From positions 79,376-143,375 of the forward strand of contig NZ_RHNS01000007.1 in assembly GCF_003946305.1 (NCBI RefSeq): a DNA stretch of 64,000 nt, read 5' to 3'. The notes beneath the pieces are model-generated. The model saw only the letters and a program-made list of their open reading frames with translations, had not been told where the DNA came from and did no database searches. This stretch comes from Lacticaseibacillus porcinae (GTDB lineage: Bacteria; Bacillota; Bacilli; Lactobacillales; Lactobacillaceae). Every line of letters starts with the position of its first letter. Position 1 is the first letter of the stretch. The position numbers and the translations under genes are program-made. Shown here one piece after another: positions 48,728 to 57,383 of the stretch.

Positions 48728-48841
48728 TTGCCTACACACTAACTCAATATTCGCATTTAAGTCTGCTTCGGCAGGCTTTTTTCGTGGAATAAAATTCGGG
48801 TTTACAGAATTCGTTATTCGGAAATTAGTCGATCATAGACT

Positions 48842-48957
48842 AAAACACGAACAATAATTACTAATTTCATTTTAAATTTGACTTTTAGCCGAACTTCGCC
48901 TATATTATCTCGTGGTGCGAAAAGTTGCGCCGATTTATTGAAGATTGTTCGTGTTTT
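48842..48957 (+). promoter_or_regulatory. guaC promoter with candidate PurR boxes
   Basis: TTGACT (48878-48883) and TATATT (48901-48906) are 17 bp apart. AAAACACGAACAAT (48842-48855) occurs again, perfectly inverted, at 48944-48957. The promoter spacer contains CCGAACTT (48889-48896). The CGAAC core matches the PurR box family of Firmicutes (AWWWCCGAACWWT), with two mismatches in the outer copies. This would place guaC under purine control. Confidence 0.6.
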
Positions 48958-48973
48958 CGAAAGGACGACAAGT

Positions 48974-49951
48974 ATGCAAATTTTTGACTATGAAGATATT
49001 CAACTGATTCCCAACAAGTGCATCGTGCGCTCGCGCAAAGAAGTCGATACCACCGTTGAATTTGGCGGCCGGACCTTCAAGTTGCCTGTTGTTCCCGCCA
49101 ATATGCAAACGATCATTGACGAACCGCTGGCACAATGGCTCGCGGAGAACGATTATTTCTACGTCATGCATCGCTTCAATCCCGAACGTCGCGCAGATTT
49201 TGTCGCGGATATGCACAGCAAAGGCTTGTTCGCTTCCATTTCTGTCGGCGTGAAACCCGAAGAATTCGCCTTTGTCAAAGAACTCGCCGGCCACAAGCTC
49301 AATCCTGAATACATCACCATCGATATTGCGCATGGCCATTCCCAAATCGTTATCGACATGATCCAACACATTAAGAAATATCTTCCTGACACGTTTGTCG
49401 TCGCCGGCAACGTTGGCACCCCAGAAGGCGTTCGGGAACTCGAAAACGCCGGCGCAGACGCCACTAAAGTCGGCATCGGCCCAGGTAAGGTCTGCATCAC
49501 CAAACTCAAGACTGGCTTTGGGACTGGCGGTTGGCAACTCGCAGCCTTGCGCTGGTGTGCTAAGGCTGCTAGCAAGCCGATCATCACTGATGGTGGGATC
49601 CGCAACAACGGCGACATCGCCAAGTCTCTGCGGTTTGGCGCAACGATGTGCATGATCGGCTCCTTGTTTGCCGGCCACTACGAAACCCCAGGCAAAAAAG
49701 TTGAAAAAGACGGTCAAATGTTCCAAGAATATTACGGTTCCGCCTCTGAATATCAAAAAGGCGCCCATCACAACGTCGAAGGCAAAAAGATCCTGTTACC
49801 GCTCAAAGGACATATTGCTGACACTTTGACGGAAATGAAAGAAGACCTCCAATCGTCTGTATCTTACGCCGGCGGCCGCGACTTGGAAGCATTGCGGAAA
49901 GTCGATTACGTCATCGTTAAAAACTCGATTTTTAACGGCGATCAATACTAA
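48974..49951 (+). CDS. guaC: GMP reductase
   Basis: Converts GMP to IMP with NADPH, balancing purine pools. The 325-residue TIM barrel of the IMPDH/GMPR family has the catalytic cysteine in [11 protein letters not shown] near residue 175, [17 protein letters not shown] near 206, and no CBS domains, all of which favour GMP reductase over IMP dehydrogenase. The start at 48974 has AAAGGA upstream. It is a single gene with its own regulated promoter and terminator. Confidence 0.93.
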   Translation: MQIFDYEDIQLIPNKCIVRSRKEVDTTVEFGGRTFKLPVVPANMQTIIDEPLAQWLAENDYFYVMHRFNPERRADFVADMHSKGLFASISVGVKPEEFAFVKELAGHKLNPEYITIDIAHGHSQIVIDMIQHIKKYLPDTFVVAGNVGTPEGVRELENAGADATKVGIGPGKVCITKLKTGFGTGGWQLAALRWCAKAASKPIITDGGIRNNGDIAKSLRFGATMCMIGSLFAGHYETPGKKVEKDGQMFQEYYGSASEYQKGAHHNVEGKKILLPLKGHIADTLTEMKEDLQSSVSYAGGRDLEALRKVDYVIVKNSIFNGDQY

Positions 49952-49956
49952 CATCA

Positions 49957-49990
49957 AAGCGCGTCACCTTAGTGGTGGCGCGCTTTTTAG
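49957..49990 (+). terminator. Terminator after guaC
   Basis: AAGCGCGTCACC pairs with GGTGGCGCGCTT around TTAGT, followed by T5. Confidence 0.85.
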
Positions 49991-50109
49991 TTTGGTCAAC
50001 AAACGTCAAATTCCACTTGTGATTTCAAAGTGACCGTGTTAAACTAAATAAGTTGTTACTAACGGGAAGTAAGTTACGTAAATAAATTCAATTCAAAGTG
50101 AGGAATTTT

Positions 50110-50379
50110 ATGGCGAAGAAATCAAAGATTGCTAAAGCAAAGAAAATTGCTGCCACGGTTGATAAGTACGCCGCAGTGCGGGCGGAGTACAAAGCCACTG
50201 GCAACTATGCGGCATTGCAGACGTTGCCGCGTAACGCAAGTCCCGTACGCATGCACAACCGCGATCAACTCGATGGTCGCCCACATGCTTACATGCGCAA
50301 ATTCGGTATGTCACGGTTGAATTTCCGCGATCTCGCCCATCAAGGCCAGATCCCAGGCGTCAAAAAGGCATCTTGGTAG
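50110..50379 (+). CDS. rpsN: Ribosomal protein S14, zinc-independent form
   Basis: An 89-residue S14 with the usual AKKSKIAK start and the C-terminal [13 protein letters not shown] motif. It lacks the CxxC pairs of the short zinc-binding S14, so it is the C-minus paralogue. In many Firmicutes this form is expressed under zinc shortage and replaces the zinc-binding one. It stands alone rather than in the main ribosomal operon, as expected for such a paralogue. No clear Zur or AdcR site was identified upstream. The start at 50110 has GAGGA upstream. Confidence 0.93.
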   Translation: MAKKSKIAKAKKIAATVDKYAAVRAEYKATGNYAALQTLPRNASPVRMHNRDQLDGRPHAYMRKFGMSRLNFRDLAHQGQIPGVKKASW

Positions 50380-50389
50380 TTTAAAAATC

Positions 50390-50433
50390 AACAACCTCCG
50401 ATCGTGCGGCGACACGATCGGAGGTTGTTTTTA
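50390..50433 (+). terminator. Bidirectional terminator after rpsN
   Basis: ACAACCTCCGATCGTG with its perfect complement, followed by T5 on the + strand. It also abuts the end of the convergent PTS gene. Confidence 0.85.
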
Positions 50434-50802
50434 TTTCGTGAGATAAGTGATCGTACTGCCCACTTTAATCGTAGGTTTTACTTTTGGTTCTAAATACAAC
50501 GCATTTTCCATCGGTTGATCGGGAATTTGATCAAAAATCAAACTCACATGGCCGATGGTTTGTAAGTTTTGATTGGCGAGTTTACCGACGCGTTGCACCA
50601 CATAAGACAATTCATCGATTTGCACCTGATCACCAACCGCTACAGTCAGTGCTAATTGTGCATCTGCATCAGCAAATTCTTGGATCACTGCCACATCGCG
50701 CAATGCCGCCGTCGCGCTTACCCCAAATAAAATCACCAAAGGATCGGCGGGATCAAGCGCGTGGGTACCAATTGCGGTTACTTTTGAAATTGTGGATGTC
50801 AT
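50431..50802 (-). CDS. PTS glucitol/sorbitol-type IIA component, isolated
   Basis: A 123-residue protein matching the GutA-type EIIA: GVSATAALRDVAV near 26-38, and the end region VGKLANQNLQTIGHVSLIF. The phosphorylatable histidine is probably the one in this late GHV segment or near AIGTH at residues 11-15; I cannot decide by eye. IIA proteins relay phosphate from HPr to the IIBC permease, but no other PTS gene is adjacent, so it may be a lone or regulatory IIA. The start at 50802 follows GGAGG. Confidence 0.75.
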   Translation of the reverse strand: MTSTISKVTAIGTHALDPADPLVILFGVSATAALRDVAVIQEFADADAQLALTVAVGDQVQIDELSYVVQRVGKLANQNLQTIGHVSLIFDQIPDQPMENALYLEPKVKPTIKVGSTITYLTK

Positions 50803-50911
50803 GTGAGCCTCCTGCAAGCCTTTTCTACTATCATAACATGTTTGCGGCACAACGTATCCGGTTTCACGCGTGTGTTATAATAGAAGCAATTATTTTCTGG
50901 AGGCCTTCAAT

Positions 50912-51940
50912 ATGAAACAAACCGTGATCCTCGGTGGTTACACCAAAAAAACTGGCGCCGGCATTTACTCTGCGAGCTTCGATTCTGCTAATGGCAGTAT
51001 TTCCACGCCTAAACCTTTCGTCACCGGCATTAAAAATCCGACTTACCTCGCAATTTCCAAAGCCAACTTCGCATACGCTTGTGCTGCCGGAGACGGTGAA
51101 GGTGGTTTAGCAACCATTGATTTAAACCAAACGCCTGCTAAAGTTCTTGGCACCACTTTTTCAAAAGGCGGCTCCCCTGCCCATGTCTCGATTGATGAAG
51201 CGCGGCAATTGGTGTTTGCAAGCTTTTATCATGATGGCCGCGCCGTGGTGTACAAGATTCAAGCTGATCACACATTAGTTGAAGTCGATCGCGCCATTCA
51301 CGGTGGCTCTGGTCCCCGTCCTGAACAAGATGCTAGCCACGTTCACTACTCTGCACTCGCACCTGATGGTCGGTTAGTGTTAGTTGACCTTGGCAATGAC
51401 ACATTGTCGACTTATCCAGTATCTGATGAAGGCAAACTTGGCAAAGCCACGATCTTGCATTTGCCAGTTGGCTATGGTCCTCGTCATATCGCCTTTTTGA
51501 ATGATCACTTGGCTTACTTAGTCGGTGAACTTTCCAGTCAGATCTCCGTATTGCACTATGACAATGGCGCCTTCACTATCGGCGACACTCGCGCCACGAT
51601 CCCAGCAACTTGGACGGAACATAACGGTGCGGCGGCGATCCGCATCTCCGCTGATGGCAAATTCGTTTATGTTTCCAACCGCGGCTATGACTCCATGGCA
51701 GTCTTCGCATTAAAAGATGGTGGTTTGCATTTGGAATTGATTCAACAGATCCCAGTTCAAGGGTCTTTCCCACGAGACTTCAACTTTGATCTCACCCAAA
51801 AATATCTCTTAGTCGTCAACCAAAACACTGACAACGCCACGCTTTATCGCCGCGATGAAGCCACTGGTAAGTTGACTTGGTTGCAAGCTGACATCCCGGC
51901 ACCAGAAGCTGTGAACGTCAACTTCTTACCAGCAGAATAA
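50912..51940 (+). CDS. pgl: Lactonase-family protein, probable 6-phosphogluconolactonase
   Basis: A 342-residue seven-bladed propeller of the YbhE/YkgB family: GGYTKKTGAGIY at the start, HYSALAPDGRLVLVDLGND near 140, GPRHIAFL near 189, VYVSNRGYDSMAVF near 250 and NQNTDNATLYRRD near 310. It hydrolyses 6-phosphogluconolactone in the pentose phosphate pathway in homologues. The start at 50912 has GGAGG upstream. Single gene with its own terminator. Confidence 0.85.
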   Translation: MKQTVILGGYTKKTGAGIYSASFDSANGSISTPKPFVTGIKNPTYLAISKANFAYACAAGDGEGGLATIDLNQTPAKVLGTTFSKGGSPAHVSIDEARQLVFASFYHDGRAVVYKIQADHTLVEVDRAIHGGSGPRPEQDASHVHYSALAPDGRLVLVDLGNDTLSTYPVSDEGKLGKATILHLPVGYGPRHIAFLNDHLAYLVGELSSQISVLHYDNGAFTIGDTRATIPATWTEHNGAAAIRISADGKFVYVSNRGYDSMAVFALKDGGLHLELIQQIPVQGSFPRDFNFDLTQKYLLVVNQNTDNATLYRRDEATGKLTWLQADIPAPEAVNVNFLPAE

Positions 51941-51949
51941 TTTAATGTG

Positions 51950-51983
51950 AAAGGTTCTGAGCGAATGTGTTCAGAACCTTTTT
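51950..51983 (+). terminator. Terminator after the lactonase gene
   Basis: AAAGGTTCTGA/TCAGAACCTTT, an 11-bp stem with a 9-nt loop, and T5. Confidence 0.85.
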
Positions 51984-52168
51984 CCATGCCATAAAATTTT
52001 CACACATTTCCACAACCGCAAGAATCCCGCACCCCCGCGAATAATTTGTAGCATTTTTGTAAAAGTGTGTGTATCAGTGGCAATATTTTTCAAGCACGGT
52101 ATACTAAAAATGCTGGGTTTTCATTTACAAGCAGTCCGGTGACGGCTGCTTTCAATCAGGAGGACTTT

Positions 52169-52993
52169 ATGTTAGACATTTTCAAAGCCATTATTATCGG
52201 GATCGTCGAAGGGCTGACGGAATTTCTTCCCGTCAGCTCTACCGGCCATATCGATTTGGTCAGCCAAGTGGTCAAGATCCAACAAAACGCTGACTTCATG
52301 GCGATGTTCGAATACGTGATCCAATTCGGTGCGATTTTAGCCGTGATCTTACTTTACTTCAATAAACTCAATCCCTTTGCCCCATCCAAGTCCCACGCAG
52401 AAAAATCTGCCACTTGGGTGTTGTGGTTCAAAGTCATCATCGCCTGCATTCCATCGATCGTCATTGGCTTGCCGTTAAACGACTGGATGGACGCACATTT
52501 ACACACGCCACAAGTCGTTGCGACGACTTTGATCTTGTATGGAATCTTGTTCATCGTCATTGAAAACATCTTCAAAAACCGTTCCCCAAAAATCGCGAAC
52601 TTAGCGAACTTGTCTTATCAAACCGCCTTATTCATCGGGTTGTTCCAAGCCTTATCGATCGTCCCAGGGACTTCACGTTCCGGCGCTACGATTTTAGGGG
52701 CGATCATCTTAGGTGCTAGCCGCTATGTCGCCACTGAATTTTCCTTCTTCTTGGCGATCCCAACCATGGTCGGTGTGTCGATTTTAAAAATTGGGAAGTT
52801 CTTAATGAACGGCAACACCTTCACTGGCGAACAATGGGCGATTTTACTGACTGGGACGATTGTTTCATTCATCGTCGCCTTCATTTCGATCAAGTGGTTA
52901 CTGAAATTCGTTCAAACGCACGACTTCAAGCCTTTCGGGTGGTACCGCATCGCCTTGGGGATCGTGGTATTACTGGTATTGTTCTTAGCATAG
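52169..52993 (+). CDS. uppP: Undecaprenyl-diphosphatase
   Basis: Integral membrane phosphatase of 274 residues that recycles the lipid carrier used for peptidoglycan and for the EPS genes in this window; high expression gives bacitracin resistance. Family motifs are [14 protein letters not shown] near residues 14-27 and [10 protein letters not shown] near 168-177, with about eight membrane helices. The start at 52169 follows AGGAGG. A short hairpin (GCAG.CCGG/CGG.TGC near 52130-52150) precedes it. Confidence 0.95.
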   Translation: MLDIFKAIIIGIVEGLTEFLPVSSTGHIDLVSQVVKIQQNADFMAMFEYVIQFGAILAVILLYFNKLNPFAPSKSHAEKSATWVLWFKVIIACIPSIVIGLPLNDWMDAHLHTPQVVATTLILYGILFIVIENIFKNRSPKIANLANLSYQTALFIGLFQALSIVPGTSRSGATILGAIILGASRYVATEFSFFLAIPTMVGVSILKIGKFLMNGNTFTGEQWAILLTGTIVSFIVAFISIKWLLKFVQTHDFKPFGWYRIALGIVVLLVLFLA

Positions 52994-53003
52994 GAGGTCC
53001 CAC

Positions 53004-53639
53004 ATGTTAAAAGAAGTCTGTGTTGAAAACTTCACCGATCTACCCAAAGCCTTAGCTGCTGGCGCTCGCCGCATCGAACTCAACGACAACTTAGCGGTTG
53101 GTGGCACCACCGTTTCTAAAGGCGTTTTAGCTGAAAGTACGCGCTACATTCATGAACACGACGCTTCAGTCGTTGCGATGATCCGCCCGCGCGGTGGCAA
53201 CTTCGTGTATAACGACTTAGAACTTAAAATCATGGAAGCCGATATTTTCGAAGCCCAAGCCCAAGGCGTTGATGCCGTCACGTTTGGTGCGTTGACTGAA
53301 GACGGTTGGTTAGACGAAGATGCAATGGAGAACTTGATCGCTGCTGCCAACGGCATGGATGTGGTCATGCATATGGCCTTTGATGAAATTCCAGAAGACC
53401 GTCAACAAGAAGCCATCGACTGGTTGGCGGATCACGACGTCGCGCGGATCTTAACCCATGGCGGGCCATTGTCGCAATCGATCACCGAAACCTTGCCTCA
53501 CCTCAAAGCTTTGGTCAAACAAGCTGCTGACAAATTGACGATTTTACCAGGTGGCGGCGTCACGGCTGATAACGTCGAGCAGATCACTCGCGAACTCGGC
53601 GTCACTGAAGCGCATGGCACCAAGATCTTGAAATTCTAA
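53004..53639 (+). CDS. cutC: CutC-family protein
   Basis: A 211-residue TIM barrel: EVCVENFTDLPKA at the start, RRIELNDNLAVGGTTVS, MIRPRGGNFVYND near 56 and ILPGGGVTADN near 178. CutC was linked to copper homeostasis, but the biochemical role is unproven. It starts 10 bp after the uppP stop with GGAGG, so the two are probably co-transcribed. Confidence 0.9.
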   Translation: MLKEVCVENFTDLPKALAAGARRIELNDNLAVGGTTVSKGVLAESTRYIHEHDASVVAMIRPRGGNFVYNDLELKIMEADIFEAQAQGVDAVTFGALTEDGWLDEDAMENLIAAANGMDVVMHMAFDEIPEDRQQEAIDWLADHDVARILTHGGPLSQSITETLPHLKALVKQAADKLTILPGGGVTADNVEQITRELGVTEAHGTKILKF

Positions 53640-53645
53640 CCATCC

Positions 53646-53681
53646 AAAAACAGCAAATCTCAAATGAGATTTGCTGTTTTT
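53646..53681 (+). terminator. Bidirectional terminator after cutC
   Basis: A perfect 17-bp stem AAAAACAGCAAATCTCA with its complement and a 2-nt loop. The last codons of the convergent pseudouridine synthase gene lie inside it. Confidence 0.8.
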
Positions 53682-54574
53682 AATTGCAATCGCGTTGCTA
53701 ATTGCTGCATGTCATCAGGCAATGGTGCTTGTAAGTGGATCATTTGTTGCGTCAGCGGTTGCCAGAAGTCAAGTTGCGCACAGTGCAGCGCTTGGTGATC
53801 AAGTTCAGGCACTGCCGGTCCGCCATACAAGTCATCCCCATACAATGGATGTCCGATCGCAGCAAAATGTGCCCGGATCTGATGGGTCCGTCCCGTGTGC
53901 AACCGCACGCGCACAAGCTTGGCTTCATCAGTGTCAGCAAGGGTTCGATATTCTGTCACCGACACTTTTCCGTCAGCCACTACCCCGCGATGCATGTAAA
54001 AGTCAGTGGTGCGCCCTAACCGCAACACCAACCACCCATGAGGCGGTAACGCCTTGTGGCCGCTGACTAACGCAAGGTAATGTTTTTGCATGTTGTCTGT
54101 GTGCAATAGCGAATCGATCACGCTATGCGCCAAGCTGTGTTTAGCAAACAACATCAACCCGCTAGTATCGCGATCTAAGCGCGTCACCACATGAATTGCT
54201 GTACTTTCAGCATGGGTAGCGATCAAATATGCTTTCACGCGATTGGCCATGGTATCTGGGCTTTTGGCAACATCGGGGATCGATGCGATGCCAGCAGGTT
54301 TGTTCACCACCAAATAATCGCGATCTTCATAGACAATGTCCAGTGGTGCAGGATAAGGGATCACTTGATCAGAAACTTTGTCTGGCGCCAGCACCATGTC
54401 TACCTCATCGCCTTGATGGACGACGTAATTGGTATGCACTGATTCCGCGTTGACAAAGAACTCGCCGCCATGGAATTTCGCTTTTTTGATCTGCATTCGC
54501 GCCATGCCGATTTGTCGCAAAAACGTATACAACTTGATCGGCGCAACGTCTTGATAAGTCCAAGTTAATTTCAC
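53660..54574 (-). CDS. RluD-like pseudouridine synthase
   Basis: A 304-residue RluA/RluD-family enzyme that isomerises uridine in 23S rRNA or tRNA. An S4-like N-terminal part is followed by VVNKPAGI near 90, the catalytic-Asp motif HVVTRLDRDTSGL near 133-145 and LHTGRTHQIRAHFA near 230. The exact target base is not predictable. The start is GTG in GTGA overlapping the nadK stop by 4 bp, forming relQ-nadK-rluD as in other Firmicutes. Confidence 0.9.
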   Translation of the reverse strand: MKLTWTYQDVAPIKLYTFLRQIGMARMQIKKAKFHGGEFFVNAESVHTNYVVHQGDEVDMVLAPDKVSDQVIPYPAPLDIVYEDRDYLVVNKPAGIASIPDVAKSPDTMANRVKAYLIATHAESTAIHVVTRLDRDTSGLMLFAKHSLAHSVIDSLLHTDNMQKHYLALVSGHKALPPHGWLVLRLGRTTDFYMHRGVVADGKVSVTEYRTLADTDEAKLVRVRLHTGRTHQIRAHFAAIGHPLYGDDLYGGPAVPELDHQALHCAQLDFWQPLTQQMIHLQAPLPDDMQQLATRLQLKTANLI

Positions 54575-55368
54575 TGTTTCGCGCCGATAAACGCATCTTC
54601 CACGCGATCCCAGAAGTGCATGTGACGATACCGGGCAAAGTGGATCCGTTCGCTCGCAATTTTAAAGCGGATCGAGGTGACCAATTGCGGCGTAATTGAG
54701 AATTGATCGATGCTCATTAAATAATCTTGGAATGGTTCTGGCCGCAAAATCACCCATTCATCAGGAGCTAAGATCATTGGTGCCGCTAATGTGCGAAAGA
54801 CGCGGTTGTTGATCGAGGCAATTTCAGTGACTTGCATGGCATCAAGGCGCGGATGGATCACCGCACCACCGTTAGATTTGGAGTATGCCGTGGAGCCTGT
54901 TGGCGTCGCCACACATAACCCGTCACCGCGAAAACTTTCAAAGAAATCTTCTTTGATATACACATCACAACGCATGGTCCCAGACAACCGCTTCAACGTG
55001 GCTTCATTCAACGCCAAATAATGTGATGTGGTCCCATCTTCGTAGTCGGCTAACACATCCAACAACGGATAAGACACACTTTGCCCAGAGTCATTCAGCA
55101 AGGCTTGCACCAGCTGGTCAATTTCAAAATCCCGCCAGTCGGTATAAAAGCCTAAATGCCCAGTATGCACCCCAATAAAGCGCACGTGATCAAGTTGTTG
55201 GGCATAGCGGTGAAACGCCCCTAACAGCGTCCCATCCCCACCAACAGTGATCACGACGTCTGGTGTCACCAGATCCATTTCAAAACCCGCGGCTGTGAGC
55301 TTGTCTTCAAGCTTTTGGGCCGCGGTTTTTGATTGACTATTCGAATTTTTGATGATGGCGATACGCAT
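54571..55368 (-). CDS. nadK: NAD kinase
   Basis: Phosphorylates NAD to NADP. The 265-residue protein has the GGDGTLLGAFH motif near residues 40-50, GVHTGHLGFYTD near 67, and TPTGSTAYSKSNGG near 145, all conserved in NadK. The start at 55368 is chosen because AAAGGA sits 8 bases upstream within the end of relQ; an ATG at 55377 is less favoured. Coupled with relQ and the pseudouridine synthase. Confidence 0.94.
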   Translation of the reverse strand: MRIAIIKNSNSQSKTAAQKLEDKLTAAGFEMDLVTPDVVITVGGDGTLLGAFHRYAQQLDHVRFIGVHTGHLGFYTDWRDFEIDQLVQALLNDSGQSVSYPLLDVLADYEDGTTSHYLALNEATLKRLSGTMRCDVYIKEDFFESFRGDGLCVATPTGSTAYSKSNGGAVIHPRLDAMQVTEIASINNRVFRTLAAPMILAPDEWVILRPEPFQDYLMSIDQFSITPQLVTSIRFKIASERIHFARYRHMHFWDRVEDAFIGAKQ

Positions 55369-55369
55369 A

Positions 55370-56029
55370 CTAGTCATCCTTTTTGTCTGCTTTTGGCATG
55401 GGGACATTTTGGCCTTTGCCATAAGAAAACAGCTGCTGAGCTTCTTGAATTTCTTCTCTGATCTCAGACATTTCTTCATCTAACATAAAACTGGCTTCCG
55501 CCGCGCGTTTTAACCGGGCTTTCAAGTCGTCAGGAAATTCCCCTTGGTATTTATAATTTAATGAATGTTCGATCGTGGCCCAGAAGTTCATCGCCATGGT
55601 GCGAATCTGCACTTCAGCAAGCAACTTCTTCTCTCCATGCACCAGCTGCACAGGATATTCGATCACCACATGATAAGAGCGATAGCCAGAAGGTTTCACA
55701 TTGGTGACATAATCGCGTTCTTCAACGATTTTCATATCGGTGCGCTTGTGCAGGAGATCCACCACTTGATAAATATCTTCCACAAACTGGCACATGATCC
55801 GCAGCCCGGCGATATCTTGCATATCTTGTTCCAACAATTGGTCAGAAATATAGCGGCGCGACTGTTTTTCGATAATGGAGTCGATAGGTTTGACGCGGCC
55901 GGTCACAAATTCGATCGGCGTGTGTTCATTGGCTTGTTGAAATTGTTTCCGCATTCCACGGAATTTAATTTTCAGTTCGTCTACCGCTTGATAATACGGC
56001 ATTAAAAAGCTATCCCAATCACGTTGCAT
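55370..56029 (-). CDS. relQ: Small alarmone synthetase RelQ
   Basis: GTP pyrophosphokinase of 219 residues, synthetase-only (no hydrolase domain). Motifs are RVKPIDSIIEKQSRR near 50-65, DIAGLRIMCQFVEDIY near 75-90, KPSGYRSYHVVIEYP near 113-127 and EVQIRTMAMNFWATIEH near 140-156. It makes (p)ppGpp or pGpp under wall or other stress. The start at 56029 has GGAGG 7 bases upstream; an in-frame ATG six bases earlier is too close to that site. Confidence 0.93.
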   Translation of the reverse strand: MQRDWDSFLMPYYQAVDELKIKFRGMRKQFQQANEHTPIEFVTGRVKPIDSIIEKQSRRYISDQLLEQDMQDIAGLRIMCQFVEDIYQVVDLLHKRTDMKIVEERDYVTNVKPSGYRSYHVVIEYPVQLVHGEKKLLAEVQIRTMAMNFWATIEHSLNYKYQGEFPDDLKARLKRAAEASFMLDEEMSEIREEIQEAQQLFSYGKGQNVPMPKADKKDD

Positions 56030-56121
56030 CGCCATGCCTCCACATCCATATTGTAACAGTCTTAGTTTACCATATAATGGAGACAATATTAGTTGATCAG
56101 TTCACCGAAAGGACCACAAAA

Positions 56122-56685
56122 TTGTCAAAACAAATCGAACAAGAATTCAAAACGCTGATCTCAAGCGCTACCGCTGAAAAATTGCTGACCCAAATCAACT
56201 TTCAACCACCATTCACCCAAACCAATCGCTATTTTGATACGGCTGACGCGCAACTTAAAGCCTTGCATTTTGGTTTACGGACCCGGCAATTCGCCGATCA
56301 CGCTGAGCAAACGTTGAAAGTGCCTGCCGGGCCTCAACGCAAACTGATCGAATATACCGATGCGATCACTGGTGGGAATCTCGTCGCCGGTGGCACTGTC
56401 GAAGCGCAATTGCATTCGTATGCGATCGCTTTTTCTGATTTGTTGTTGATCGGCGAAGCCACCACCACGCGCTACCTCGCCTCACAACCGGCAGGCTTAT
56501 TAACACTGGACCACACCACTTACGCTAACGGACGATCAGATTGGGAATTAGAAATGGAATACACTGATGTTGCAGCTGCTCAAGCCTATTGGCACGGACT
56601 AGCGACGCAGTTTGCGATCACCTTGCTCCCACCATCAAACAAGATCCAACGCGCCATCGAGAATGTGAAAAAGTCACAAGACTAA
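56122..56685 (+). CDS. CYTH-domain protein (YjbK-like)
   Basis: A 187-residue triphosphate-tunnel enzyme-like protein: the N-terminal ExExK-type motif reads IEQEFK, followed by NRYFDTADAQL, LRTRQF, and a late WELEMEY. The family cleaves triphosphate compounds such as tripolyphosphate or acts on nucleotides; substrate unknown. The TTG start at 56122 follows AAAGGA at an 8-base spacing. It is divergent from relQ, the usual arrangement. Confidence 0.82.
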   Translation: MSKQIEQEFKTLISSATAEKLLTQINFQPPFTQTNRYFDTADAQLKALHFGLRTRQFADHAEQTLKVPAGPQRKLIEYTDAITGGNLVAGGTVEAQLHSYAIAFSDLLLIGEATTTRYLASQPAGLLTLDHTTYANGRSDWELEMEYTDVAAAQAYWHGLATQFAITLLPPSNKIQRAIENVKKSQD

Positions 56686-56747
56686 AAATTGTGTTCTACA
56701 AATTATCTGGTAGAGTTAGGTTATCGAATAAATTTGGAGGGCCCCAC

Positions 56748-57344
56748 GTGTTAGAAATCTTTCTGTTCGTGAACCCGCTTGGTCGTCAATGTCGCCAAGC
56801 TGAAGCTGCTGTGTCTCGTCTCAAACAGGAATCACGTCAAAAAGTCGACTTACATGTCGCCATGTTGTTAAATTTTCAAGTGATCACCGATATCTTAGTT
56901 GCCGCTGATCGCGACCCCAAAGATCTAATCTTGCGCAATCAAGTCACTGACTCTGCTTATCAAGTCACGTTAGATTTTAAAGCCGCGCAACTGCAAGGCA
57001 ATCAAAAAGCCCGTCAACTGTTACAAGGGGAACAAGAAATGTTCACCGATGGCAATTTCACTTATTATCGTGCCTTTGCCATGGCGTTAGTTGCCGGTTA
57101 CGGATTAAATGTTGCCGCTTTTGTCGATGACCGCCAACAACTCACAATGAGTCCTTGCATCGATGCTGATCAACGCCTCGCTCAGGAAATGGGGGTCACC
57201 CAAGCCCCTGACGTGGTGGTGTTTGACACCACGAACCAAAACGCTGGTGTGCGCTTGGGAAATACCCGCAATTACCAACGTCTCAAAGCGGTTTGCGAAA
57301 AACTCGCTGAACCGACACCAACCGGCATGATCCATGTCCTTTGA
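56748..57344 (+). CDS. DsbA-family adaptor YjbH/SpxH-like
   Basis: A 198-residue thioredoxin-fold protein with VNPLGRQCRQAE at residues 7-18, resembling the NPLG-C-type N-terminus of YjbH/SpxH. In Bacillus and Staphylococcus it delivers the stress regulator Spx to ClpXP. Only one cysteine is present at that site, so classic disulfide exchange is unlikely. The GTG start at 56748 follows GGAGGG. It is downstream of the CYTH gene and convergent with coiA, as in many Firmicutes. Confidence 0.82.
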   Translation: MLEIFLFVNPLGRQCRQAEAAVSRLKQESRQKVDLHVAMLLNFQVITDILVAADRDPKDLILRNQVTDSAYQVTLDFKAAQLQGNQKARQLLQGEQEMFTDGNFTYYRAFAMALVAGYGLNVAAFVDDRQQLTMSPCIDADQRLAQEMGVTQAPDVVVFDTTNQNAGVRLGNTRNYQRLKAVCEKLAEPTPTGMIHVL

Positions 57345-57352
57345 TCATGAGG

Positions 57353-57380
57353 AAAGGCCACGACAATTGTCGTGGCCTTT
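57353..57380 (+). terminator. Bidirectional terminator between yjbH-like gene and coiA
   Basis: A perfect palindrome AAAGGCCACGACA with its complement, flanked by T and A residues. Confidence 0.8.
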
Positions 57381-57383
57381 TGT

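Noticed and set aside
48913..48973. Purine riboswitch in the guaC leader
   Set aside because: The leader is only about 60 nt and lacks the three-way junction core. The PurR-type boxes explain purine control better.
52120..52160. Short hairpin before uppP as a bacitracin- or antibiotic-responsive attenuator
   Set aside because: Only one small imperfect stem is visible, with no alternative anti-terminator or T tract; not enough to call.
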